Origin: Entrophospora sp. SA101
Lineage: Eukaryota > Glomeromycota > Glomeromycetes > Entrophosporales > Entrophosporaceae
Direction of reading: 5' to 3'
DNA length: 64,000 nucleotides
NCBI GenBank assembly: GCA_958430865.1
Contig: CAUDNR010003090.1
Coordinates: forward strand, 1 to 64,000
In this document: in pieces, positions 46,217-57,319 of the stretch
Position numbering within the stretch: position 1 is the stretch's first letter
Layout of the letters: each line of letters opens with the position of its first letter
The notes under the pieces: generated by a model
Database searches by the model: none
What the model was told of the DNA's origin: nothing
Seen by the model: only the letters and a program-made list of their open reading frames with translations
Made by a program: the position numbers and the translations under genes

Positions 46217-48376
46217 TTAATTAATGATGGATTCTATGTTATCAGGAATTCTTCTGTGGGAGCGGTACTTCTTTACAGCATATTCTGCAGCCTTACCAGT
46301 CAATCCTTTCCTATATGCATCCATATACCTGAAGGATCTACGTGCATATTTTCTTATGGACGGAATAGGAATAGAATCTAAGGCCAAAGGTACTGTTTTA
46401 ATAAGACCTTTCATTGTATAATCACAATTTTCTCTGGTGTACCTTTTGGCTGCACCCCAATACATTTCAATAAAGTTTAATTCACAATGGAACTTGGGGT
46501 AGAAGATTACCATATGACCTTTTTTCTCAATTTCTTCTTGAATCACTCCTTTTTGTGCTTTGAAATCTGGTTGTAATTCTAGAATTTTCAAACCACAACA
46601 GTCTATTTTTTCATTTTGCTCCCTTGATGCTTTAGTTTTACACTCGGAGCATACTCTTCTCAATCCTTCTCTCCACAAATTCCTTTCTTTTAATATTGTT
46701 TCCATCCCTTTTTGTTTTCCACTAGGATGAACCATATGTTGAGTTACACCATTTACCATAGTCTCTCTCATGTATGGTTGTTTTCCACCATCATTCCAAC
46801 CTACTTTGGACGCAACTAAAGCATCATCAGCATAGGCAGCATGTGAAGTTGCATTATCAAAGGCAAATAATGCAATGCAATCCTTGTGTGTTGCTTCAAA
46901 AATCGGAATTGCTTTATTTATTATTTGATCCTTTAATTTTTCTGTTGTCCACCATCCATCATTATTTAATCCTGGTTGAAGATATTCGAAGCTATGTTCA
47001 TGTAAGTAAGGAAACTGGCTTTTTTGGCTTTCATTTAATTTCAAAGGTCCAATTGTTTCTGTTAAAAAACCACTAACATGATAAGCCCTTCCCTTTCCTT
47101 TTTTTTTTAATGGTTCTTCACCAAATATTTTCCAACCCATACTTTTACTTTCATTTGAATAGAAAGTTGATTCATCATGTGTCACCAAAATTTTCATCTT
47201 AACACCATCTTCTAATACAGGATTAATTATATTTTCCAAATCGTCACCCTCAAACCTTGGAGCATAAGGCTCATATTCCTCTTCCATGAATTTTAAAAAT
47301 TCCTTTCTATATGCCACAACATCATCTCTCTCATGACCATCAAAATATATCCCTTTTTTATAAGTATCATACTCCCATCCCAACTTTTTAAGCCACCTTC
47401 TTGCTGTTTTTTCAGATATTGTTTTGTTTTCATTTTCTACTCCTATGTTGGGCAATATTGTATTATTAACATGTTCACATAATTTTTTTGGTGTCATTTC
47501 AACTTTATTAGATCGTGCATAACTCCTTATTTGAGCAGCAACATCTTCATGATTCCAAAGGCTTTTCGTTTTTGGGTGTTTCCCTCTTTTTGATTCAGGT
47601 AATGTTCTATTTTGGATCCATTTTTTAGCCCAAGATCTAATACATCTCCCTTTATAAATTTTTGCCCACCCTAGAGATATTGCCACCAATTCACTCGCAT
47701 CAACCTTTTTTCTACCATCATCTAAATGTCTAAAATACATTTCAATTGCCATTAATCTAGATTTTACATTATTGGCTAGATTAGGGTTTTCAAGAGCTTG
47801 TTCAACAGACTTTATTGCATTTTTCCAGTCATCTTCAAGACTGACATCAAGATCATCATCACCTTCTGATACATCATTATCATCATCTGCTGACTCGTCA
47901 TTACTTTCAAGTTGATTTCCACTGGAAGCTTTAACATTAAAAAAATCAGTAATCCTGGCAGATCCAATTGCAGCATCTCTCAACACCTTGGCATGTCGTT
48001 GTTGTGTTCTTACTGAATAAAAAGAGGTTCTGCTTTTTGTTGAAGTTTCATGCACAATGGTAAAATTTTCAACTTTATTTATATTCACATCCTCCCAGAG
48101 ATTACTGTCAGAACTTGATTCAGAATCAGATTTAGATTCAACTTCGACTTCAATTTCAGATTCAACTTCAACCTCAATTTCAGATTCAATTTCAACTTCA
48201 ATTTCAGGTTCAACTTCGACTTCAATTTCAGGTTCAACTTCGACTTCAATTTCAGATTCATAACCCAGATCTTCATCCATTTCAATATCACCTACATATG
48301 TTGGATCACTGCTTCTTCTTCTTTTATCTTGGGCTAGTTTTTTGATTTGAATTTGTCTTTTGCTAGGTCTGCCCAT
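46217..48376 (-). CDS. DDE transposase, 719 aa, IS630/Tc1/mariner-like
   Basis: A single intact frame begins MGRPSKRQIQIKKLAQDKRR, a basic start. Residues about 35-85 are an acidic repeat of the form EIEVEVEP/EIEVEIES, encoded by a 24-bp-period minisatellite (about 48116-48270). A helical DNA-binding region follows, including KTARRWLKKLGWEYDTYKKG and YFDGHERDDVVAYRKEF. The catalytic core shows ILVTHDESTF (first D), FAFDNATSH (second D) and FHCELNFIEMYWGAAKRY (E within FIExYW). A Cys pair (CSECK) and CCGLK lie between the second and third catalytic residues, possibly binding metal. The end is AEYAVKKYRSHRR. No frameshift or stop is present, so it may be functional. It would cut and paste its own DNA. 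The deleted copy at 14412-14679 shows past activity of the family. Confidence 0.88.
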   Translation of the reverse strand: MGRPSKRQIQIKKLAQDKRRRSSDPTYVGDIEMDEDLGYESEIEVEVEPEIEVEVEPEIEVEIESEIEVEVESEIEVEVESKSDSESSSDSNLWEDVNINKVENFTIVHETSTKSRTSFYSVRTQQRHAKVLRDAAIGSARITDFFNVKASSGNQLESNDESADDDNDVSEGDDDLDVSLEDDWKNAIKSVEQALENPNLANNVKSRLMAIEMYFRHLDDGRKKVDASELVAISLGWAKIYKGRCIRSWAKKWIQNRTLPESKRGKHPKTKSLWNHEDVAAQIRSYARSNKVEMTPKKLCEHVNNTILPNIGVENENKTISEKTARRWLKKLGWEYDTYKKGIYFDGHERDDVVAYRKEFLKFMEEEYEPYAPRFEGDDLENIINPVLEDGVKMKILVTHDESTFYSNESKSMGWKIFGEEPLKKKGKGRAYHVSGFLTETIGPLKLNESQKSQFPYLHEHSFEYLQPGLNNDGWWTTEKLKDQIINKAIPIFEATHKDCIALFAFDNATSHAAYADDALVASKVGWNDGGKQPYMRETMVNGVTQHMVHPSGKQKGMETILKERNLWREGLRRVCSECKTKASREQNEKIDCCGLKILELQPDFKAQKGVIQEEIEKKGHMVIFYPKFHCELNFIEMYWGAAKRYTRENCDYTMKGLIKTVPLALDSIPIPSIRKYARRSFRYMDAYRKGLTGKAAEYAVKKYRSHRRIPDNIESIIN

Positions 48377-48605
48377 TTTAAGGTAAGTTATTTAGATTTT
48401 AATAATATTGTAATATAGTAATATAGTAGGAAAATGTTAAATCGGAAATTTAGATTTTTAATAATTAGGAAATTTTGGTTTTTTATATCAGGATAATAAC
48501 TTGGTATTATTTTTTTAATTATTTGATTTGGGTTTTTTAATAGCATAACTTGGTAAAAACATCTCATTTATATATTCAAAAATTTTATATGATTTGATTA
48601 CTTTG
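48377..48605. promoter_or_regulatory. Upstream region of the transposase gene
   Basis: AT-rich, with short AATATAGTAATATAGTA repetition near 48412-48428. No defined promoter motif was seen. Confidence 0.25.
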
Positions 48606-48880
48606 GATCATGAAACATTGATAAAAATGGATGATAAAAATTGGCTTCACATTTGATTTGACATCTCTAAAAAATGAACAAATGATTATATATGATTTAT
48701 TATTTCTCTTTTCTCTTTAAACATGGAGCATTGATAAAAATGGATGATAAAAATTGGCTTTACATTTGATTTGACATCTCCAAAAAATGAACAAATGATT
48801 ATATATGATTTATTATTTCTCTTTTCTCTTTAAACATGAAGCATTGATAAAAATAGGGATAAAATCGGGTTTACATTTGA
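48606..48880. repeat. 113-bp tandem repeat, about 2.3 copies
   Basis: ATTGATAAAAATGG recurs at 48617 and 48730, and a diverged third copy starts at 48843, giving a period of 113 bp. Units include GGATGATAAAAATTGGCTT and ATGAACAAATGATTATATAT. The first two copies are nearly identical, while the third decays after about 40 bp. No coding frame. Confidence 0.85.
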
Positions 48881-49764
48881 TGTATTATTAAACTCATCTT
48901 TAAATAAATGAACAAACAAATGTTCACTGTTTTTGCATTGTATTATTTATAATTAATTATTCCTGAAATATGTATCAATTAATTAATTCTAATTAAGTTG
49001 CGCATAACTAGATTTTGGCTGCATTTATAAATAATTTATTAACCAAAAATGGAATTCTAATTTGATTATTGCATTAGATAAATTAAAAAAAAACAAGTAT
49101 TTTAATTTTTTTGGCATTAAAACCTCAATTTAGTAACAAACATCTTGCTTCAGATGGGTTTCTTTGTATATATGTATGCATAGTATTAATTAAATTATGG
49201 TAGATTACCATAAGAGCAAAAAAACTAGTTTTTAAATTCTGAACAATTAATTGGTTCAAATCAATTCAAATTCCAATCTTCTTTATTACTGAATTTTTAT
49301 ATAATTTTTAAAAGGATGTTAATAAATAAATAAACAAATAAATATAGAATACCATTTTGGCACTATGTGTTTCAACCTTTTCATTTGAATGTAATGTGTA
49401 AAGTCAGGTGTCTCAACCCTCAAATTCGAATGCAATGTAAAAGCAAAACAAAAACTCTTTTTTTTTTTTGTGATTTATACATTTTTGTAGTAATTTATTA
49501 GACTATTTGATCAATGCACCATTTGACAATGAAATAGTCTATTTCATTAACCACTACACATTATTTTTGGTCCATTTTATATATTTGTAGTAATTTATTA
49601 GACTACTCAATCAATGGCCATGAAAATAGTCTATTTTATTAAAGAATAGCAAAACCAATATACTTTTTTTTTGATTTTTGATCCACAAGTGGGTAAGCAG
49701 ATCTATTTATATGTTTTTTGGTAATACTCAATTAACTACCTATTATTATTCAAATACTTCATAG
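48881..49764. repeat. Dispersed repeat fragments inside the large element
   Basis: At 49490-49640 two imperfect copies of a unit with TTTGTAGTAATTTATTAGAC, TCAATG and AAATAGTCTATTT lie in tandem. Their reverse complement is found at 39040-39110 and 52340-52410. The 49370-49450 stretch matches 25320-25400 and 52460-52560 in type. No gene. Confidence 0.45.
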
Positions 49765-50000
49765 TAGTTAATATCTTGTCTTTAATGCTTATTGAATAAT
49801 GATAAACATTCATAGTAAATTTGCTTACTGATGAATGTTTATCAATTATTTAATAGTTGTATAGGTGGGTTCGATGGAATTAACAAGATCTATGAAGTTT
49901 GCAAATCAACATGCTGATGAATGTTTATCAGTTGTATAGGGTTGATGGAATTAACAAGATTTATGAGGCTTGCAAATCAACATGCTGATGAATGTTTGAA
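49765..50000 (+). repeat. Right arm of the inverted repeat pair, with tandem units
   Basis: Units start GATGAATGTTTATCA at 49831 and 49916 (85 and about 71 bp) and end CAAATCAACATGCT, with GATGGAATTAACAAGAT inside. The arm mirrors 45669-45875. Short frames across it are only repeat translations. Confidence 0.6.
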
Positions 50001-50499
50001 TGTTAAGTTTTTTTCTATTCGTTATTATTGTCACGTGATAAATGATCGGCCACAAAATTTCAAAAATTTCAATTCCTCCAATTCGTTCATTTTTAATATA
50101 AAAAAATCGTGTGTAACACGACAGTTTTGGGGTTAACATAGTAAACTCGTGCAACTTTGAGGCTCAGTTTCTTTATGGTAACGTGATGTATCAACAAAAT
50201 GAAATCGTAATTTTGTAGAGAAAGGTCTTAGCTTCAAAACTATGGTTTGTTTTTTTGGTGTTACATTTCCATTTTTGGAGTACTAAAAGATCTACAATAC
50301 CAATGAAAAGTTGCGGGACTAGGTGTCCTGCACTATATAACATTTGTAAACTTCCCATGATAATCATTTTTCTTGCAATACACATACAATAATGATGTTT
50401 CTTTATTCATCCCCACGACACATTTTTACATAATTTGGAACTTTTTATAATCCTATTTTATCATTATCATTATTGCTGCTTTATCAAATGGTTTTACTT

Positions 50500-50910
50500 A
50501 CGTCAACGGTTTTTACTTTGGTCAAATCGTCAAAATGGCTCTGGTGAGAAACTACCTTTGGTCAATAATTTAGTTACATCAATGACTAAAGTCATACATC
50601 ATTAACTGCTGCAAATAGTTGCAATTTTTATTTTTACACATAATTTCATTGTAAATGAACGACCGACTAATTGAATTCATCAATTACAATTCAAAAAATT
50701 TAGTTACAAATAATTCAAGAAAATTTTCGCATGAGTAATGTGACTAGTAATACTAATGACAATAATTATATTAATCTTAAATTTATTTGCAGCTGTCCTA
50801 GTTATTTGCGGCAGTCGTATCTGTTTGCGGAAACCATAATTATTTACGACGATGGTAGCTACCAGCCCAATTATTTACGGAAAGTGCCTTTACCTAAATC
50901 TAAGGTACTC
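50500..50910 (-). repeat. Diverged inverted relative of the 374-bp MITE
   Basis: About 50580-50910 is the reverse complement of much of 494-760, sharing TTACACATAATTT, GACCGACTAATTGAATTCAT, AATTTTCGCATGA and the CCGTAAATAATTGGGC end (near 50875). Its outer end (GGTAAAGGCAC in reverse sense) resembles the TAAAGACGC TIR. The other end has diverged beyond recognition, so exact limits are not given. Confidence 0.5.
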
Positions 50911-51470
50911 CTATTTATATATAACTTAACAGTCAAACTTATTACTCATTGTCTCACATTTCCCCCACCATCTACAATTTTTATTTCTTCCACATAAAAT
51001 ACCACATCTCCTCCGCCTTCTGATTATGTACATGCTGTATATCTGAGAAAACAGCTTCATGATATTTAAATGGCCCATTATTCTGACCCCAAACATTCAT
51101 TTAAATTTTCTTTCCCCGTCATTTTTTTAAAAACACACCTATACCACCTATCAACACTTGAATATCTTGTTATATATTTTCTAAATATTTTGAACAAATA
51201 CAGCTTCATGACTAAAACTGGTTTAGTTTGGTCTAATGTTCAATCCGAAATTGAACTTTAAAGGTTAAACTGAAGCTGAGTCATTCGGTTCGGTTCAGTT
51301 CAGTTTTTCGGCTTACATTTGACCCAAAAATCTCAGATATCTTAAATTCGTTAACTATGCAAAAATATACATAATAACTTTACAAAAAAATTATAATAAC
51401 TTGTAGCTTAGTTTTGGCAAATGTGTGTGCTAAGTAGAGATGCTGGAAGGATTCTGTTTCTAAATACATA
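50911..51470. other. Unassigned sequence
   Basis: No supported gene. Near 51282-51312 a pentamer-like run, GGTTCGGTTCAGTTCAG, is present. Confidence 0.25.
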
Positions 51471-51635
51471 CAGTCAAACCTAGTTATAATAATAATGGAC
51501 ACTAGTCGCATTATAACGGATTTTAGACATTTAAAATCTGTCATAACAAATTTACTAGTACTAGTCATTTTATATTGATGTGATTTTATGTATAGATAAA
51601 AATGTTTTTAAATAGGTTATGGCGAGGTACGATTG
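51471..51635. mobile_element. 165-bp TA-flanked MITE (diverged)
   Basis: The left end is CAGTCAAACCTAGTTATAA and the right end in reverse complement is CAATCGTACCTCGCCATAAC, with TA at 51469-51470 and 51636-51637. Termini and length agree with the 167-bp MITE at 26377-26543. The interior includes a small palindrome, TTTTAGACATTTAAAATCTG. Confidence 0.6.
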
Positions 51636-52250
51636 TAGACTATAATTTTTATACCATGGCAGTGAAGGCCCATTTCTCACCAAAATTAGAATGGAGACCA
51701 TGATTGAGTTTGATTCATTCCATACATAATACCATGTTTAGATACAGTTGGTCAGTAATAAGTTTCATAGATATAACACAAACATTTTATTCATCGCCTC
51801 TACCAACATGCAAACTCTTTTCTAAACTACAACGCCTTTGAGTAATTAAGTCTGTGTCTCCAGAAAAAAAAAATCGATCAACCGGGACACTGGTTGCTAT
51901 AGTGAGTTTATTAGATTAGAATTAATAAATTTAATTCTAAATAAGCCGAGTGCAAAAATTAGAATATCAGGGACTGTCAAGTAACGAAACTTTTGACTTT
52001 AGTCATTGGTGATAACGAAGTTGATCTTTAAATAATGCAATTTTCGCTTTTCAATCAATTAATCCTGTCAGAGAAAAATTTAAAGGCAATCAAAAATGTT
52101 GTAAGAAAAAATTGTCATTCAGTTCTCCGCAAAGAAAAACAAGTTTTTAAACGAAAATGTAACAGTGAGTTTCGTGAAATATTGATTAGCGATAATATAT
52201 TGGCATCATAATATTATAAAATCACACGACTCAATCTCACACATATATAT
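51636..52250. other. Intergenic; no gene seen
   Basis: AT-rich; nothing recognised. Confidence 0.3.
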
Positions 52251-52585
52251 TCATTCGGAGCATCAAAATTAGCACTGGATGCAAAGTATCTTAGCATCCT
52301 ATCATGTATTTATGATCAATTATGTAATCTTTAATAATAGCAGACTATTTCATGGCCAGATGGTGTATTGATCGAATAGTCTAATAAATTACCACAAAAA
52401 CACATATAAATAGACCCGTTACTTCCTAAAAATGCAAAGCGGTGCATTGGTTTTGCCTTTTTACGTTGTATTCGAATTCGAGGGTCGGATACGTAGTTCT
52501 GAATGGCGTTATATATGTAATTCGGCTTTACACGTTACATTCAAATCCGAAGTATCTATTATATTCGTTCGGAGCATCAGCATTA
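52250..52585. repeat. Dispersed repeat bounded by short direct repeats
   Basis: ATTCGGAGCATCA near 52253 recurs as GTTCGGAGCATCA near 52568, each followed by a block like AATTAGC/CATTAGC. Between them is the AGACTATTTCATGGCCA / TAGTCTAATAAATTAC repeat family also seen at 39040, 49490 and 25510. It may be one composite copy of that family. Confidence 0.4.
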
Positions 52586-53591
52586 GCCAGTAATATCTTT
52601 ATTCGTTGCGTTGAGCAAATTTAATAAAAGATCATTTGCAAAGAAAAACCCTCATGTGGAATCAAAAGCTATTTATGAATTTCGATTGCTAAAAAAATCA
52701 GCTAAACTTTTTTTCTTAATTTAAAAAAAAAAAACATTTTGTCCTAATCTTTTCCTCGTGTTTATTTATTCGTCCCATATTAAAAGTCAATTGGTTTTTT
52801 TCAAGTTTATTGATATAGAAGAATTGACTTCATGCAAACATCAAAAGTTATTTACAAATTTTGCTTGTTTAAAAAAAAAAAAATCAATTAAGCTTTTTTT
52901 TTCTTAATATTAATTAAAAAAAAAATTTTTTTGCAACGGATTTTATTTTTCTCCGAAATGGAAAGGAAATTAAAATAAAATTTTTTCCTATCCACTATTT
53001 TTCAAAAATGGTCAAAATCAAAAAAAATTTGTACACATTGTTTGTTTATCGATTATTGAATTTACCAGTAATGATAACAACAAATAAAATGTAAAAAAGT
53101 GTTTTTGAATCCCAGTCTTGTGACCCGAAAACAGTTTTGTGACAAGTCTTTGACGATCTGGGATCTGAGGTAAAGGCTCCAAGGCAAGGCCATAAGTTCT
53201 TGGTCATTTCAAACGATCCAAAACATCAGAGCAAGACGAATACCTAATGGTAGATAGCGGTAGACACCACTCAAAAAACATCTAAAGTAAAACACAATTT
53301 CCTTTCAGTCAAATATCTGCTTCGCTCAACCCTGACGTTTTGAACAAAAATAGATAATTTTTCGGTTGCCAAATTAATATAAATGAGAATTCGCATGATA
53401 CGACGATGTAAAAATAACCACAACCCTTTATCAATTTTGGAAAACGAAAATATGTTTCAAATTGTTAGGAAAAATGAAAATATTACACAAAATATAAAAA
53501 TCTACCACGTTTGGAAAGAAACCGTAACACGACAACCTTTCTTTCTGTATTAAACAAACACCAAGTCAAATTTTATATTTTATATTTTATA
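52586..53591. other. Intergenic and upstream region of kinase C
   Basis: No gene. The last 150 bp match the kinase A leader (2390-2544), as noted there. Confidence 0.35.
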
Positions 53592-55228
53592 ATGTCATAT
53601 TTTAAACTATTATCAGCAGAAAGAAAGAATTTCGTGTATAAAATTGATAATGAAATGCGTAATAATGCTAATGCTAATTGTGTTAGAGAAAGTAAGAAAG
53701 ATTATTATTTTTCATTAGTCAAAAAAAACAAGGAGCTTTCTGAAAATGAAAAAGAATATTGTAAGTAAGGATACCGGCTGCAACTTTTGATGATGGTTGC
53801 TACCATCTTTGCGTCATATAAAAACGATTGCAACCACCTTTACAACCATTTTGTTTCCTTTTTTGGATTGCGACATGGAACACTAATTGTAAGGAAAGAT
53901 TTATTTATGGTTTTGAATTAGATAATGCATTGAAAAAAAAAGGCAAACCAAAAGAATGTAACAAGTGTAAATTGACAAGATACTCTGATAGGTTCTGTGA
54001 AGGTTGTATATATTAGTTTAAAATTACAGAGTCTTTTCACCACTTGGACATCTGGAAATAACATAATTGATGATTTTATTCAACAATGTCAAATGAAATC
54101 ATCTCTGCCAGACTGTATTTTAGAATGGATACCTTTTGAGCAATTTTATGATATAACAAAGTTGACTGAAGATGGATTCAGTTCGATTTTTACTGCTGGA
54201 TGGATAAGGGGAAGTATTGATGATTACAATGAAAATACAAAGGAATTTAGTTATTTTGGAGATAGAGGGCAACTAGTAGTATTAAAAAGTTTAAACAATT
54301 CAAGTAATCCAGGAAAAGCCTTTTTTGATGAGGTTGGTAGTTGTCATTTGAACAAAATAAACAATCTGTATTATATAATACTAATTGATTTTATATTCAA
54401 TCTCAGGCAGTGAATTATTGTAAAATTAAATCATCATCAATTGTTAAGTGCTTTGGTATAACTAAATTTCCAGATAATGGAAATTATGCAATTGTTTTAA
54501 CTTATTTATCAGATGGAAATTTAAGGGATTATTTACAAAAAAATCTAACATTAAAGGACAGAATTACAATATTTTATTATTTATGTTATGCATTATATCA
54601 GATACATTGGAAAGATTTAATCCATTGTGATTTACATAGTGGTAATATACTTGTACAAGGAGGCAATTGTTTTATTACAGATTTGGGATTATGTGGGCCA
54701 GTTGATGATGAATCATCAAATAAAATCTATGGAATTGTATCATATGTTGCACCCGAATTACTTAGAGGCACAAAGAATACAAAGAATACAAAAGAATCTG
54801 ATATCTATAGTGTTGGGATGTTAATGTGGGAAATATTTGCAGGTCATCCACCATTTGATGATAGAGCTCACAATCATCGTTTGATTTTTGATATATGTGA
54901 AGGTTTACGACCACCAATACTACCTGGAATGCCTGATGATTATGCACAAATGATGCAGAGGTGTTGGGATGTGGATCCATCAAAAAGACCAACTAGTGGA
55001 GAATTTTGGACATTTGCTGATAATAAACTTGAAGAAATTATTAAAAATAATGATAGCAATAATACTACTAGTAGCAGTGGTAGTGGTGATTCGCAACAAG
55101 TACACAAACCACATCCAGATGCATATCATACAATTAGAATATTAGATGAAGAGATTGCTAAATCTAAAAGCTTGAAAATTACAAGTAATAGTTCGTTAAA
55201 TAATCTTGATTGTGACTCTTTTCTCTAA
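53592..55228 (+). pseudogene. TKL-type kinase pseudogene C (chimeric)
   Basis: The 5' part is a distinct paralogue (MSYFKLLSAERKNFVYKI, ATG 53592) broken by two lesions. A 120-bp MITE at 53766-53885 interrupts KEYCK and brings in a stop, and near 54007-54016 a net 4-nt insertion gives TAG and a frameshift after CEGC. From 54105 on the sequence is identical to kinase A, so the kinase domain, intron and tail (to 55228) are intact in themselves. Just before the switch, bases that differ between A and B follow B (for example CACTTGGACATC and CATCTCTGCC). An N-terminally truncated kinase could start downstream, but the normal reading is lost. Confidence 0.8.
53766..53885. mobile_element. 120-bp hAT-like MITE (copy 2), inside kinase C
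   Basis: Flanked by ATTGTAAG on both sides (53758-53765 and 53886-53893), an 8-bp target duplication. Kinase A has the uninterrupted site GAATATTGTAAGGAAAGG at about 2709-2726. The ends TAAGG and TAGTG (reverse complement of the right end) both fit the hAT terminal consensus YARNG. It is homologous to 43765-43884. Confidence 0.88.
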
Positions 55229-56439
55229 AATGTTAACAAAGGTGAACAAAAATTTCATTATTAATTAATTGAAAATTACTATCCATTGATTATTACTAAC
55301 GATATTAATTAATTAATTAATAAACATTAAATTCTAGTAACAATAGTAAAAGATGAATGCCTAATTTAATCTCCACTATAAATTTATTATCTTCTTTTTT
55401 TTATCTTTTTATTTCATCCTTATTTTATATATATAACAATAATAAACTTTTTACAATTTTTGATTCTTGTTAAATGATGACATTGCAAGGTATCATTTCG
55501 GTTAATTAACAATTATGGCTTAACTTTTGGTCAGTTAATAGCTCACAATAATCAGATAACTGAAATATGGCCCTTTTGCAATACTATAAAGTTCTTTTTA
55601 TTCGATTTGTTTCAGTTGTTTGCTGACCAATTGCAAATTCATTTTGGTTTACTTGCAAAACAACTTAAGCAGCTTGTTTAACAGCCTTACGTTTACGACT
55701 ACAATAATAATATCAGTATTTCCGATTAACCTTTGGACGATACTTTATCAATACCCACTAGTTAACCAACGTCAATCCAAACCTTTGCTTATTCATTAAA
55801 AGCAAATTACGTTACTAATCGTTGTTAACACCCACTAGTTAACCAACATCAGTCCTAACTTTGCTTACATGCTCACTAACATAGCTTTTTATCAAAGATC
55901 CACAATTGTTACCTTTTACCAAGACACAAACTACACTTTTTGCTTTTATCAGTCAAAGAAAATAAAAATAACGGTTTATTTTTATTTTATTTTAAAAGCC
56001 TATTAACGTTTAATAAAAATAATGATTCTATCATAGAATTTTATTTTATTAGAATGTTAATTATCCTTTCGTTGGTCACTGCAATAAGGATAAAGATGAA
56101 GATGTGTGTTTATTATTGCAAAGTAGCTTAATCAATCAATATGTTATAAAAATTTCCATAGCTTTTGCGTAAAATTTTCATTTGTTAACATAAAGTACTA
56201 ATAGATGATTTTATCTACACCGATCATGTATCACGTTATTAATATAAGCCCCGAATTAGTAGTTCCTTGGGAACAACTGATGAAAAATGCACAAGAAAAA
56301 TATTAAAAAAAAGACCTTGGAATACATATTTACAAGTTTTTTTTTATAATTTTACTTGCGTCATTTTTGGCTTAATGGCAGCGAATTTGACGTAATAGTT
56401 TTACAACTTTGGTAACATTTCGTCAAACAACATTACTGT
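55229..56439 (+). repeat. Kinase 3' flank, duplicated copy
   Basis: Identical to 4050-5260; non-coding. The stretch 56440-57319 that follows equals 5261-6140 and likewise holds no supported gene. Confidence 0.6.
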
Positions 56440-57319
56440 CTAGCCTAAAGATATAAACCGAAAATTTTCGGAGCTTTATTCATGACACTTCTATTATTTT
56501 TGTAACAATTCCAAAAACCGGATATAATTTCTTGTTTAATTCGCCTAACCAGAAATTCTGGAACTTCTGATGAGATTATTATATTTGAGCTTTGTCTTCG
56601 TAAACCATTAATGTTTTTATACTAATAATCGTGTTGGCACAGATTGCACTTATAAATTTGATTCTAATTTAAAAATGAAAAACAACTAATGACTAGAAAA
56701 TATTACAGTTTCAGTACTTACTTGGACTTGGATTTTGTTTGTTGTTTTTATCTTCGGTGTAGCCCGCATATATGATAATTAACTGGTGTGACAAGTCGCC
56801 TGGCTGTTATTATTATTTAATCTTTGGTGGGATCTCGGATTATAGAGAAGAGGTTGGAGTTTCTACCATAAAAGGTAATGACATACAATGCCACGTGATT
56901 CTGTTTGTGAGTTAGTCTATTTATATCATTGATCGTCACAGTTGGCCAATAATATTTTGAAATTTACAACCCCAATTGAAGTTGTTTGTGTGTTACACAA
57001 CATAAAAAAGGATCTTCATTTCGAATGTCCATTATGCTCCGATTTTTTTGTAGAATTAATAATAGTAATAAAACAAAATGGTCAGTTAAATGATTTTTTA
57101 TTACTATTTATGACTTTCAATTATTTATATTTATATAATATTAATTATCCTTTACATAGGGTAACGAACAAACTAAAGTGGCGGCAAATTTTGACACTTC
57201 ACAAAATGGAAATCTCAAACCGATGCAAGGAATATTTAAAAAAGGTGTTCAATATAATAGTATGTGTCAAAGATCCTCAAAATTTTTTATTATTTAAGTT
57301 TTAAATTTTTATTTATTAA

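Larger units (their letters stand above)
43014..50335 (-). mobile_element. Putative 7.3-kb TIR transposon carrying a DDE transposase
   Basis: The left end starts TAGTGCAGGACACCTAGTCC, and the right end is its exact reverse complement over those 20 bp. A TA lies at each side (43012-43013, 50336-50337). The TIR extends to about 30 bp with one difference (CCCACAACTT/CCCGCAACTT). Both subterminal regions recur at the ends of the 0.91-kb element (38666-39575). Inside lies the 719-aa transposase in minus sense. Its DDE motif type (FIExYW) belongs with IS630/Tc1/mariner enzymes, which use TA targets. The element is large because it has picked up other repeats: a 120-bp MITE, the hairpin cluster, an inverted tandem-repeat pair and a 113-bp tandem array. 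That this transposase moves these TIRs is inference. Confidence 0.5.

Noticed and set aside
48057..48291. Short frames opposite or shifted over the acidic minisatellite
   Set aside because: Shadow frames of the transposase repeat region.
49921..50154. Two short frames on both strands
   Set aside because: They translate tandem repeat units of the right arm and have no protein-like conservation.
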